Of a stretch of DNA of 64,000 nt, positions 9,140 through 17,549 are shown in pieces. How positions within the stretch are numbered: position 1 is the first letter of the stretch; each line of letters opens with the position of its first letter. Below the pieces are notes generated by a model. It did not search any database and was not told where the DNA came from. It saw only the letters and a list, made by a program, of their open reading frames with translations. This stretch comes from an uncultured Flavobacteriales bacterium (GTDB lineage Bacteria; Bacteroidota; Bacteroidia; Flavobacteriales_G; Salibacteraceae), in the NCBI GenBank assembly GCA_943788145.1, contig CALSPD010000008.1, positions 62,001 to 126,000 on the forward strand, read 5' to 3'. The position numbers and the translations under genes are program-made.

Positions 9140-10435
9140 TTAGTAGAACATGCCTACAATACTCGCTGTGAATAGGCAAGCTAATGTTCCGCCCAAGAGG
9201 GCGTATAATCCGAGTTTGCTCAACATTCCTTTTTTAGTTGGCGCTAAGGCTCCTATTCCCCCAATTTGAATTCCAATGGAGGCGAAATTGGCAAAGCCAC
9301 ATAAAATGTAAGTGGCCATGATGATGGACTTTTCATGCATTATTAGGCCTGAACTTTTCATGGAACCAAGGGTCGCGTAGGCGTAAAACTCATTTAGGAT
9401 AGTTTTTTCGCCCAACAATTGGCCAACAAGCACAATGTCATCTGCATCAATTCCCATCAACCAGGCAATAGGGGCAAAGGTGTAACCCAGAATGAATTGA
9501 AAAGAAAGGCCATCATAATTCGTATGCTCGGTTATAAGGCTATTCAAACCAGTTAAATTGCCAATGATGTCCCCAAGGATGTAGTTTCCTAAATAGATCA
9601 ATGCTGTGAATACCAGTAGCATAGCTCCTACATTTACAGCTAGTTTCAAGCCATCGGTTGTTCCATTTGAAATAGCTTCTAGCAAGTTGGATCCGATTTT
9701 ATCATTCGTAACCGTCATACTACGGTCAAACGATTCAGTTTCCGGTATTAATAATTTCGCGGCTACAACTGCTGCGGGCGCTGACATAACCGAGGCCGTT
9801 AATAGGTGTTTGGCAAAAAGCACCCTTTCAACTGGGTCATCGCCCCCTAAGTATTGCATATAAGCGGCAAGTACGCCACCAGCAATTGTGGCCATTCCGC
9901 CCGTCATTAGACACATTAACTCAGATTTGGTCATGTTATCTAAGTAGGGTCGAACCAACAGCGGTGATTCAGTCTGACCGAGAAAAATGTTGCCCGCTGC
10001 TGATAGGCTTTCTGCGCCACTTAAATTCATCAATCGCTTCATAATCCAAGCGAAGACGTAAACTACTTTTTGAAGAATACCGAAATAGTAGAGTATAGAA
10101 CTGATTGCTGAGAAAAAAATGATTGTCGGCAGAATATTGAATGCGAAATTTAGAAGCCCAGGTTCAATTTGATTCGTTAGAAAAGATGAAAACAGGAATT
10201 CTGAGCCGTATTGGGTAAAGGAGATAAGCTTGACGAACCCGCGACTTATCCAATCGAAAAAACGCTCTACAAAGCCGACTTTAAGCACTAAAATGGCAAT
10301 GACAATTTGAAAAGCTATGCCCTTCGCAACAAGAGACCAATTGATTTTTTTTCGATTATTGCTGGCGATCCACGCTATAGCAACTAATACCGATATGCCA
10401 ATGAGTCCTTTTAGTATGGAGATAATGGTGTCCAC
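9140..10435 (-). CDS. nupC: Concentrative nucleoside transporter (NupC/CNT family)
   Basis: A 431-residue inner-membrane protein, predicted to symport nucleosides with sodium or protons. CNT landmarks are visible: the NIFLGQTESPLLVRPYL helical hairpin, the MTGGMATIAGGVLAAYM segment, SAPAAVVAAKLLIPETE, and a C-terminal GFANFASIGIQIGGIGALAP segment. It lies between the DUF151 nuclease gene (34 bp upstream) and thyA, so salvage transport sits next to thymidylate synthesis in the same orientation. Nucleoside selectivity cannot be read from the sequence. Confidence 0.9.
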   Translation of the reverse strand: MDTIISILKGLIGISVLVAIAWIASNNRKKINWSLVAKGIAFQIVIAILVLKVGFVERFFDWISRGFVKLISFTQYGSEFLFSSFLTNQIEPGLLNFAFNILPTIIFFSAISSILYYFGILQKVVYVFAWIMKRLMNLSGAESLSAAGNIFLGQTESPLLVRPYLDNMTKSELMCLMTGGMATIAGGVLAAYMQYLGGDDPVERVLFAKHLLTASVMSAPAAVVAAKLLIPETESFDRSMTVTNDKIGSNLLEAISNGTTDGLKLAVNVGAMLLVFTALIYLGNYILGDIIGNLTGLNSLITEHTNYDGLSFQFILGYTFAPIAWLMGIDADDIVLVGQLLGEKTILNEFYAYATLGSMKSSGLIMHEKSIIMATYILCGFANFASIGIQIGGIGALAPTKKGMLSKLGLYALLGGTLACLFTASIVGMFY

Positions 10436-10469
10436 TTTTTAGGACTGAAATGTAACCATTGATGCCGAT

Positions 10470-11075
10470 TTATTGTCTTCGGTTTATTTCATCTCTAAGT
10501 ATGGTGGCGCGTTCGTAATCTTCGCTCATCAGTGCCTTGTTCAATTCCTCATTCAACTCATTCAGATTCATTGAATCGTAAATGCTGGATTCATCCTTGA
10601 TTAATTCGAGATCCGAAATTCCAGCTTCTTCATCGTCTGTATCTTCCTCATCATCCAATACAATTCCTGCCGTAGAGAGTATGTGCTCTAACGTGTAAAT
10701 TGGGCATTTGAAACGGACCGCTAAAGCAATTGCATCGCTGGTTCTTGTGTCGATTTCAATTTCATTCTTATTTTCTTGTTTGCAAATGAGTTTTGCAAAG
10801 AAAATGCCTTCAACCAAATTGTAAATCAATACTTCGGTGACATTGATGTCAAATGAATCCGCAAATGATTTGAAAATATCATGCGTAAGCGGGCGGCTCG
10901 GTCGCATTTTTTCAAGTTCAATGGCTATTGCTTGAGCCTCAAAATTCCCGATAATTATGGGTAACCTTCTTTTTCCTTCCGTTTCTCCCAATACCAGGGC
11001 ATAAGCCCCAGTTTGGGTTTGACTATAAGAAAGTCCAAGAATTTCGAGTTTTATTTTGGTTTTATCCATGCCCAA
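10470..11075 (-). CDS. Bifunctional nuclease family protein (DUF151) with C-terminal UVR motif
   Basis: A 201-residue protein. Residues about 10-135 form the DUF151/BFN domain (LGLSYSQTQTGAYALVLGE, RRLPIIIGNFEAQAIAIELE, RPLTHDIFKS, SDAIALAVRFKCPIYT). An acidic linker (DDEEDTDDEEA) follows, and then a UvrB/UvrC-type motif (NEELNKALMSEDYERATILRDEINRR). DUF151 proteins have been described with nuclease activity, while the UVR motif usually mediates protein contact. It sits between etfA (8 bp upstream) and the transporter, in the same direction. The cellular role is not established by the sequence. Confidence 0.88.
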   Translation of the reverse strand: MGMDKTKIKLEILGLSYSQTQTGAYALVLGETEGKRRLPIIIGNFEAQAIAIELEKMRPSRPLTHDIFKSFADSFDINVTEVLIYNLVEGIFFAKLICKQENKNEIEIDTRTSDAIALAVRFKCPIYTLEHILSTAGIVLDDEEDTDDEEAGISDLELIKDESSIYDSMNLNELNEELNKALMSEDYERATILRDEINRRQ

Positions 11076-11083
11076 ACTATCGT

Positions 11084-12052
11084 CTATCCTTGCGCAATTT
11101 TCAACGCTTTTACAGCTTCAATTAACTTTGGAACAACGACAAACGCATCTCCTACTATACCGTAATCTGCAGCTTTGAAGAAAGGTGCTTCGGGGTCAGT
11201 ATTTACTACAACTATAACTTTACTTCCGTTGACACCGGCCAAATGTTGAATTGCTCCTGAGATTCCAACAGCAATGTACAGATTGGGTCGAATGGCAATA
11301 CCAGTTTGACCGACATGCTCATGATGAGGTCTCCAGCCAATATCTGCAACGGGACGTGAACATGCAGTAGCTGCACCTAATTCCGTGGCTAATTCTTCAA
11401 TCATTCCCCAATTCTCAGGGCCTTTTAATCCACGGCCGGCAGAAACCACCAAATCAGCCTCAGTAAGGCTAATTCCTTCACCGCCTTTTGATTTTTGCTC
11501 CTTAACGACAACACTTGGCGCACCGCAATCGGGGTTAAACTCGGTCACATTTGCGGTTCCTTCAGTTTTCGTTTTGCCAACTGAATTAGGAAGCAAACTC
11601 ACCACCTTTACATCTGAATTGATTTTTACTTGAGCGAAAGCTTTACCAGAGAAAACAGCTTTTTTAACGGTAAATCCAGCAGATGTTTCAGGATAATCAA
11701 TGGCTCCGCTTACAATACCTGCATTCAGACGAGCTGCTGAAATGGGAGCTACGGATTTCCCAGTGTAGTCATGTGAAAAGACGATCAATTCACTTTGTTG
11801 ATCTCCACTAGCTGCGGCTAAAAGGCGAGCAAGCTGTTGCGGATCCATGTCGGTCAATTGGCTGCAATGCAAAACATTCGTAATACCATAAGAGGCGAGC
11901 TCATTAAGCGAATCACTGCTGATCGTTCCATAGGTAAGAACAGCGGCTGAGCCACCCGAATCCTTTGCGATTTTAGATCCGTAAGTAACAGCTTCAAAGG
12001 CGGATTTGGCAATCATGCCATCGTGACTATCGGCAAAGACTAATACATTCAT
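11084..12052 (-). CDS. etfA: Electron transfer flavoprotein alpha subunit
   Basis: The FAD-binding half of the ETF heterodimer that accepts electrons from acyl-CoA dehydrogenases. The 322-residue protein has the ETF-alpha C-terminal FAD domain: SAGRGLKGPENW, ATACSRPVADIGWRPHHEHVGQTG and LYIAVGISGAIQHLAG. It directly follows etfB with a 2-bp gap. It would serve the acyl-CoA dehydrogenase encoded at 57.6-59.4 kb in this window. Confidence 0.96.
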   Translation of the reverse strand: MNVLVFADSHDGMIAKSAFEAVTYGSKIAKDSGGSAAVLTYGTISSDSLNELASYGITNVLHCSQLTDMDPQQLARLLAAASGDQQSELIVFSHDYTGKSVAPISAARLNAGIVSGAIDYPETSAGFTVKKAVFSGKAFAQVKINSDVKVVSLLPNSVGKTKTEGTANVTEFNPDCGAPSVVVKEQKSKGGEGISLTEADLVVSAGRGLKGPENWGMIEELATELGAATACSRPVADIGWRPHHEHVGQTGIAIRPNLYIAVGISGAIQHLAGVNGSKVIVVVNTDPEAPFFKAADYGIVGDAFVVVPKLIEAVKALKIAQG

Positions 12053-12054
12053 AG

Positions 12055-12795
12055 TTATATCACTTTCGCTTCGGTGTGAAGCAGGTTAATTAATTCGGCA
12101 GCATTTTCTGGGTCAATCAATTTTACACTTCCCTTTGCATCGGGTAGCGTAAAGGAAACGACTTCTGTCATTGCACCAGCTCCACAACTCGCTACTACGT
12201 TTAAGGGCTTTGATCGAGCCGCCATAATTCCTCTCATGTTAGGTATTCTTTGTTCAGCCATTCCCTTGGCGCAAGAGATTACACAAGGAAGCTTTGCCTC
12301 AAGCACTTCAGTGCCGCCTTGTTTCTCACGCTCAATTTGACCAACATTAGAATTCACCTCAAGTTTGCTCGCATTGGAAACATATGGGTAATCCATTAAT
12401 CCGGCAATCATTCCACCAACGTTAGCACCATTATAGTCGATGGTTTCCTTTCCTAAAAGAATTAAATCGTATGCATTTGATTTAGCAACGGCCGCAATCT
12501 CAGATGCGATTTGAAATGAATCTCTCGTGTCTGAGTCAACGCGAATGGCTTCATCTGCACCAATGGCCAAGGCCTTGCGCATGATGGGCTCATAGTCAGC
12601 TCCTCCAACGCTCAAGATGGTCACTTTACCTCCGCCAGATTCCTTTAATTCAAGGGCTCTAACTAAGGCGTACCACTCATCGTATGGGTTCACTATAAAC
12701 TGTACACCGTCTTCATTAAAAGTGGTGTTGCCGTTGGAGAAAACTATTTTACTAGTTGTGTCTGGGGCTTTACTGATACAAACAAGAATATTCAT
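12055..12795 (-). CDS. etfB: Electron transfer flavoprotein beta subunit
   Basis: The AMP-binding partner of EtfA. The 246-residue protein shows NPYDEWYALVRALELKE, the VDSDTRDSFQIASEIAAVAKS region, LLGKETIDYNGANVGGMIAGLMDYP, and the LPCVISCAKGMAEQRIPNMRGIM signature. It is the first gene of the minus-strand run etfB-etfA-DUF151-nupC-thyA-folA, in which intergenic gaps are mostly 1-90 bp. A TAnnTTTG element lies 37 nt before its ATG. Confidence 0.95.
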   Translation of the reverse strand: MNILVCISKAPDTTSKIVFSNGNTTFNEDGVQFIVNPYDEWYALVRALELKESGGGKVTILSVGGADYEPIMRKALAIGADEAIRVDSDTRDSFQIASEIAAVAKSNAYDLILLGKETIDYNGANVGGMIAGLMDYPYVSNASKLEVNSNVGQIEREKQGGTEVLEAKLPCVISCAKGMAEQRIPNMRGIMAARSKPLNVVASCGAGAMTEVVSFTLPDAKGSVKLIDPENAAELINLLHTEAKVI

Positions 12796-12831
12796 GAAAA
12801 TGCTTTTCGTAATGTGTATTCAAATAGGGCG

Positions 12832-12839
12832 CAAAAGTA
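12832..12839 (-). promoter_or_regulatory. Candidate -7 element (TACTTTTG) for etfB
   Basis: An exact TAnnTTTG match in the 214-bp divergent gap between etfB and pdhB. The rest of that gap is AT-rich and shows no other convincing element. Confidence 0.45.
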
Positions 12840-13009
12840 ATTTATCAAAATGAATCTCACTTAATTGCATGTCTAGCAATAATTGAGTTGTGTGACACAA
12901 ATCAGCTTGGAATTCTGTACTGGTATGGTTCGATACCGATTGAATTTGGATTTAATATGAAAAAGTAAAGTCACAGACTTATTTTTGCTTTCTATTTTTA
13001 AAAGAAATT

Positions 13010-13990
13010 ATGCGGACAATTCAATTCAGGGAAGCTTTACGAGAAGCAATGACTGAGGAAATGCGTAGGGACGAACGCGTGTTCTTGATGGGTGAAGAAG
13101 TTGCTGAATACAATGGAGCTTATAAGGTGAGCCAAGGAATGTTGGATGAATTTGGTCCCAAAAGAATCATTGATACTCCGATTGCCGAACTTGGCTTTGC
13201 TGGTATTGGCGTTGGAGCTGCAATGAATGGTTTAAGACCAATAGTGGAGTTCATGACTTGGAATTTCGCCATTCTAGCAGCTGACCAAATCATCAATAGT
13301 GCTGCGAAAATGCTTCAAATGTCGGGTGGGCAATATAATGTCCCAATCGTTTTTAGAGGTGGAAACGGAACGGCAGGACAATTGGCTGCAACACACTCTC
13401 AAAGTTTTGAATCGTTTTATGCACATGTTCCAGGACTAAAAGTGTTAACGCCTTCAAATCCTGCGGATGCTAAAGGTTTGTTGAAGTCAGCTATTCGAGA
13501 TAATGACCCTGTTGTTTTTCTGGAGTCCGAGAAAATGTATGGTGAAAAGGGTGAAGTTCCAGATGGCGAATATTTAATTCCAATTGGTAAGGCAGATGTG
13601 ATTAAAAAAGGATCTGATGTTACGATCGTATCCTTTGGTAAAATCATTAAGGTGGCTATTGCTGCAGCCGAAGAACTAGCTAAGGATGGTATAGACTGTG
13701 AAGTGATCGATCTACGCACCATTCGACCATTTGATGTCAAAACAGTCGTTGAGTCTGTGAAAAAGACCAATCGTTGTATTATAGTTGAAGAGAGTTGGCC
13801 CTATGCTTCGATCTCTAGTGAAATCGCCTATCGAATACAAAAGGATGCCTTTGACTATCTAGACGCTCCAGTTTTAAGAGCTACGCAAACCGATACACCT
13901 TTTCCTTTTACTCCGAATCTTATTGAAATTGCTGTTCCTACCGTTGGTGGTGTAGTTCGATTGGTAAAAGAGTCAATGTACTTGGTGTAA
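13010..13990 (+). CDS. pdhB: Pyruvate dehydrogenase complex E1 component, beta subunit
   Basis: The transketolase-like beta half of the thiamine-diphosphate E1 enzyme that decarboxylates pyruvate. The 326-residue protein carries the expected MGEEVAEYNGAYKVSQGML (with the Glu that activates the cofactor in this family), DTPIAELGFAGIGVGAAMNGLRPIVEFMTWNF, RGGNGTAGQLAATHSQSFESFYAHVPGLKVLTPS, and the C-terminal domain IDLRTIRPFD. No alpha subunit or E2 gene is adjacent; a stand-alone pdhB is common in Flavobacteriia. A 2-oxoisovalerate E1-beta is the main alternative, but the sequence reads as PdhB. Confidence 0.92.
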   Translation: MRTIQFREALREAMTEEMRRDERVFLMGEEVAEYNGAYKVSQGMLDEFGPKRIIDTPIAELGFAGIGVGAAMNGLRPIVEFMTWNFAILAADQIINSAAKMLQMSGGQYNVPIVFRGGNGTAGQLAATHSQSFESFYAHVPGLKVLTPSNPADAKGLLKSAIRDNDPVVFLESEKMYGEKGEVPDGEYLIPIGKADVIKKGSDVTIVSFGKIIKVAIAAAEELAKDGIDCEVIDLRTIRPFDVKTVVESVKKTNRCIIVEESWPYASISSEIAYRIQKDAFDYLDAPVLRATQTDTPFPFTPNLIEIAVPTVGGVVRLVKESMYLV

Positions 13991-14033
13991 TGTGCGAAAT
14001 GAGTAGTTGAAGTTGTAGTCTTGTTTGGTCGTA

Positions 14034-14067
14034 ATCAATCTTCATGCATTATCAATCTTCATGCATT
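14034..14067 (+). repeat. Perfect 17-bp tandem duplication across a start codon
   Basis: The unit ATCAATCTTCATGCATT occurs twice head-to-tail (14034-14050 and 14051-14067). The second copy contains the likely ATG (14061) of the following gene. The ATG in the first copy (14044) is out of frame. Confidence 0.9.
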
Positions 14068-14951
14068 CAAGGGGTTACATATTATTCTCGTTGTTGTGTG
14101 CAGTTACGCTTAATATTCAGTCTCAAGATTGGATATACTTCGCTGATATAGAATCCAAGCGCCCAGTTCAGAATGTAAAAGTTGAATCATTGGAATCTGT
14201 TTCATATGCAGATACTGAAGGTCGATTTGACGTAGCGAAGATTGAATCAAATTTCTTCGCGGCATCTTCCATTGGATATATTGAGTTAGTAGTGAAAGAT
14301 TTCAAGATGAATGACACAATTTGGATGTCAAGAGAAATTATCACGCTTAACCCTGTTCGGGTTGATGACAGTAAAGTAAATAAGAATAAAAAAATCGATT
14401 TAGGTTATTATTACCTTAGGAAGGACGGTGCAGCTGGAGGGGATTTTTTAGTAGTTAATATGCCAATTGCAGTCCTCATTCCAAACGAAGGTTCGCATCC
14501 TTGTCTAAACATCGAATCAATTTTGATGGCATACGTGTCTGAAAAGACATGGAATTATATTGTCTCTATTCATTCAGTGGGACTCGATGGAAGACCTAGT
14601 GATGTTTTGTTTTCAAGAACGATTATGGCCGCAGATAAAGTGAAAGAAATAGCTATAGAACCAAGTGCGATTACATTTCCTGATGACGGTTTATTTATTT
14701 CGCTTAAAGTAAAAGATGGAGCTTATGGGAAGTATAATGTTGTTAATGGAAGCGTACAAGAAGCCGATGGGGCAACGGCCATTGATTTTAAAAATCCACC
14801 AAAGGTTCCAAATACAACCAAGGTAAAGATGACCAGAACATTTATACTATTCAAGGGAAATTGGATGTCCATAGATGAGATTTATCCGCCCACGAAATCA
14901 AAGGCAACCCGAAATCCGAGATTTGGATTAAAAGCGTCTACTTGCGAATAG
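14061..14951 (+). CDS. Hypothetical secreted protein with carboxypeptidase-regulatory-like N terminus
   Basis: Not assigned to a named family. From the ATG at 14061 it begins MHSRGYILFSLLCAVTLNIQSQ, a plausible signal peptide. Next comes a segment (DWIYFADIESKRPVQNVKVESLESVSYADTEGRFDV...SSIGYIELVV) with the feel of the carboxypeptidase-D regulatory fold found at the start of many Bacteroidota surface proteins. The remaining ~170 residues look beta-rich. An upstream in-frame ATG at 14025 would add 12 residues and spoil the signal peptide. The start lies inside a 17-bp tandem duplication. The gene ends at a strong palindromic terminator. Confidence 0.65.
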   Translation: MHSRGYILFSLLCAVTLNIQSQDWIYFADIESKRPVQNVKVESLESVSYADTEGRFDVAKIESNFFAASSIGYIELVVKDFKMNDTIWMSREIITLNPVRVDDSKVNKNKKIDLGYYYLRKDGAAGGDFLVVNMPIAVLIPNEGSHPCLNIESILMAYVSEKTWNYIVSIHSVGLDGRPSDVLFSRTIMAADKVKEIAIEPSAITFPDDGLFISLKVKDGAYGKYNVVNGSVQEADGATAIDFKNPPKVPNTTKVKMTRTFILFKGNWMSIDEIYPPTKSKATRNPRFGLKASTCE

Positions 14952-14975
14952 TTAATGTTTGTTGGTTAACGAATG

Positions 14976-15011
14976 AAAAAAAAGCCTGATCGAATTCGAT
15001 CAGGCTTTTTT
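14976..15011. terminator. Bidirectional terminator: perfect 22-bp palindrome with A and T tracts
   Basis: The palindrome at 14984-15005 (GCCTGATC GAATTC GATCAGGC) is flanked by eight A residues and six T residues, so it can terminate both the plus-strand hypothetical gene and transcription from the minus-strand LVIVD gene. Confidence 0.9.
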
Positions 15012-15026
15012 AATGTCTAAACTTTT

Positions 15027-15067
15027 GAAAAGAAAAGGTCCTCGCATTTGAGATTGTTGCGAGGACC
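15027..15067 (-). terminator. Terminator of the LVIVD-repeat gene
   Basis: Minus strand: a 10-bp stem GGTCCTCGCA/TGCGAGGACC with an 11-nt loop, followed by TTTTCTTTTC. It lies about 95 nt after the stop, upstream (in transcript order) of the second, bidirectional terminator. Confidence 0.8.
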
Positions 15068-15161
15068 ATTTTCTAAACTAAACCTACTAACCTATGTGCG
15101 TATTAAACGCTAACCTGGCTAGTTTATTTCAATGATTGTGCCAGTTTTTTCTTAACGGAAG

Positions 15162-16511
15162 TTAATTTAAACTGATTCGGCTCAATTCGGTGACTTCGCC
15201 TTCTTCTGTGTATTCATATTGAATCAGTCCACCATCGCCTATAACGTGTAAACGGCTATAAGCTGCTATAACATCATAGCTGTCACCTGATTTGTTTTTA
15301 AGAAATAGAAGTCTTTCAATATTGCTCACGTTGTAAATGTTCATTCCGTATTCACCGTCACACACAAACAATAAGTCGTTTGGTGAATCCAACGCCAAAC
15401 CATGCGGATGATTTAATTCATAACTATCAATTAAGTATGGGTTATTGATGTCCTCAATGTTTAAGACATCTAATTGCTCTAGGTCCGTTGTTCCACAAGC
15501 AGTGCCAGAACGCAAGGTCACAAAAGCAAAATTTTCGTTCGCCACAACAGGGTCGCACGAATTCATGTGTGAGTAATTCGAAATGTACTCAGGACTTCCA
15601 GGGTTACTGATATCATAAGCCAACATTCCTGTGCTTGAACCAATCAATAAATAGTCATTGACTTTGAACAATGTTTCAATCATGCCCCAACCAGAAGCAT
15701 CCGACCAAGGGCTAAATGAAGCCTGCATCGAAAGAGATCCTTGATTTAATCCAAAAACTTTGACTGTTGATTCGTCTGAAATAACATAAAGGAAATTATC
15801 TACAAGCATGAATCTCGCCATGGATCCAGCAAGCGCACCCTGATTATTTGAATTAGCAACACTTCTTACTGTGTTTGAATTACCAGCAAAATTGACCACT
15901 GTTCCTTCATCGCTCATCATACTTCCGCCCCATTCACCTCTGTTTACGGCAACATCGTTGTAATAAACGTAGCCACACTCGTCATTTTCACATGATTCTT
16001 CCACTTCACCAACTTCATATTTAATTACCACACCAAGATTTCGATCTATTTGTGATACAGGGAATCCGTAATTTATGCCGGAAGGAATAGTGTATGATAG
16101 GGCATTATTTACACGGGAAATCTCCTTTATATTCATTGGGTCGCTAATGTCAATCGCAACTATATCTACGTAGCTGTCGGCATACAAGATGTTGTCCTTA
16201 ACCGCAATATCAATATTGCCAGGAATATTGATAAAACCAACGTGCTTTGGAGTTGTTGGACTGCTATTGTCGTAAACGTGAATACCCGTTTCAAAGTCGT
16301 TTATTAGAATGTAATCGTTATTCAAGAATATTTTTCCCGGTTTAACCAAGGCCCGGTCGTTGTCGTTCGCGACCGAAGTTCGAAGCTCCTCATAACTCAA
16401 GTAAACAGGTTTGTTTGCCGTGTAAACTTTTGTTTGAGTAAATTTTGTGCAACTAGAGAATGTGACTGCCGCAAGGGCAAAAATTCCAAGAATTTTAATG
16501 GATGATTTCAT
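15162..16511 (-). CDS. LVIVD-repeat lipoprotein (predicted beta-propeller)
   Basis: The N terminus MKSSIKILGIFALAAVTFSSC is a lipoprotein signal with Cys20 as the anchor. The body repeats short units in which a strand of hydrophobic residues precedes DISDPMNIKEIS, DISNPGSPEYIS, NIEDINNPYLID and YNVSNIERLLFL; these are the LVIVD repeats that probably build a propeller. Surface location is inferred from the lipobox and from the family. No ligand or enzymatic residue is apparent. The 3' untranslated region carries AACCTA-type units and a strong hairpin terminator. Confidence 0.82.
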   Translation of the reverse strand: MKSSIKILGIFALAAVTFSSCTKFTQTKVYTANKPVYLSYEELRTSVANDNDRALVKPGKIFLNNDYILINDFETGIHVYDNSSPTTPKHVGFINIPGNIDIAVKDNILYADSYVDIVAIDISDPMNIKEISRVNNALSYTIPSGINYGFPVSQIDRNLGVVIKYEVGEVEESCENDECGYVYYNDVAVNRGEWGGSMMSDEGTVVNFAGNSNTVRSVANSNNQGALAGSMARFMLVDNFLYVISDESTVKVFGLNQGSLSMQASFSPWSDASGWGMIETLFKVNDYLLIGSSTGMLAYDISNPGSPEYISNYSHMNSCDPVVANENFAFVTLRSGTACGTTDLEQLDVLNIEDINNPYLIDSYELNHPHGLALDSPNDLLFVCDGEYGMNIYNVSNIERLLFLKNKSGDSYDVIAAYSRLHVIGDGGLIQYEYTEEGEVTELSRISLN

Positions 16512-16669
16512 GTGTTGATGAATTAGTATGACTAAAGTAGTGTGGATAGTTCAAACTTGGTGCGTTCCTAATGCAAATAGTCTGAGGTTTAACAATTTTG
16601 TTCTGAAACGAGTAAGTTCCACAAATGGTATTTTGAGGTTAAATTCGTGTCTTAATAAGAAGGAATAGG

Positions 16670-17449
16670 ATGTTAAATAGTTACAGGACGAGATTCAATA
16701 AATTTTCGCTACTATGTATAGTCCTTCTTGTGTCAAGTTCCTTACTTGGTCAAAGCACGTCTAGCCATGTTGTTCTTAGGTCAGGCGAAACAATGGAAGG
16801 TCGTATGCTCGTTATTGGGAACGAGATGGTGTTGCTCGAAACCTCCTCTGGATTGAAAACCTTGAATAAAGCGGATATCCAACTCGTGCTGCCAGTTCAT
16901 GGACATAAGGAAATCGCTACGGAAACGAAACTTGAGTTAAAGCCAATTACTAAATCAGTCTCTACAGAATTAGATGTGGGGTTAACGTTCGTCAATCCAT
17001 TTGCGCTAAGGACAGGAGTTACAATTTGGAGGAATCTAGGTTCCAAATGGCAGGTTGGAGTCGGTTCATCTTTGCAGTTTTATCGATTTACCATGATTAA
17101 TGGAAACATTAACGCGCGCAGATTTTTGGGTCACAATAGATTTATTCGTCCTTTTTGGGAAACAGGTTTTGGAATGAGTTTGTATGAATACGTTTCCAAC
17201 GTAAATTTTAGGTCCTCATTCGGAATCCTCAATAGACCTAATTTTTACGTTTCTGATTTTTCCCCTGTAAAGCAGGCACAGACAGGGTTGGGGGTAATGA
17301 TTGATACAGGATTGGGTTTCGCTTTTGCTGCCAAATGCTTGTATAATTTAACATGGTACGAATTGACAGAACACATAAGCACCAACTATACATTGAGAGG
17401 CGATTATTTAATCAGCTCAATGACACTTCAGGCAAGCTTCATATTTTAA
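16670..17449 (+). CDS. Outer-membrane beta-barrel-like protein
   Basis: A 259-residue protein. The N terminus (MLNSYRTRFNKFSLLCIVLLVSSSLLGQ) is a signal peptide. Next is a short domain (VVLRSGETMEGRMLVIGNEMVLLETSSGLKTLNKADIQLVLP) that resembles the small Sm-like/KOW-type strand repeats found before barrels in this phylum. From about residue 95 onward, alternating amphipathic strands rich in aromatic residues end in LQASFIF with a terminal Phe, the typical barrel C terminus. The specific function is not recognisable. It lies directly upstream of the pyrophosphatase, but the latter has its own promoter. Confidence 0.65.
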   Translation: MLNSYRTRFNKFSLLCIVLLVSSSLLGQSTSSHVVLRSGETMEGRMLVIGNEMVLLETSSGLKTLNKADIQLVLPVHGHKEIATETKLELKPITKSVSTELDVGLTFVNPFALRTGVTIWRNLGSKWQVGVGSSLQFYRFTMINGNINARRFLGHNRFIRPFWETGFGMSLYEYVSNVNFRSSFGILNRPNFYVSDFSPVKQAQTGLGVMIDTGLGFAFAAKCLYNLTWYELTEHISTNYTLRGDYLISSMTLQASFIF

Positions 17450-17462
17450 TAAAGTTGGACGC

Positions 17463-17491
17463 TTGATTATTTAATCGGACGTCTATCTTTG
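17463..17491 (+). promoter_or_regulatory. Bacteroidota-type promoter for hppA
   Basis: TTG at 17463-17465, an 18-nt spacer, and TATCTTTG at 17484-17491. This is the same -7 octamer as the tRNA-Leu promoter. Confidence 0.7.
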
Positions 17492-17549
17492 CGCGCTTTA
17501 AAAATGGGGGGTCGAAACCTTATTTAACCTATTAAAAATCAGTTGATAA

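Noticed and set aside
13991..14033. Possible leader peptide before the tandem duplication
   Set aside because: Too short and no conserved pattern; the repeated segment explains the extra ATG.
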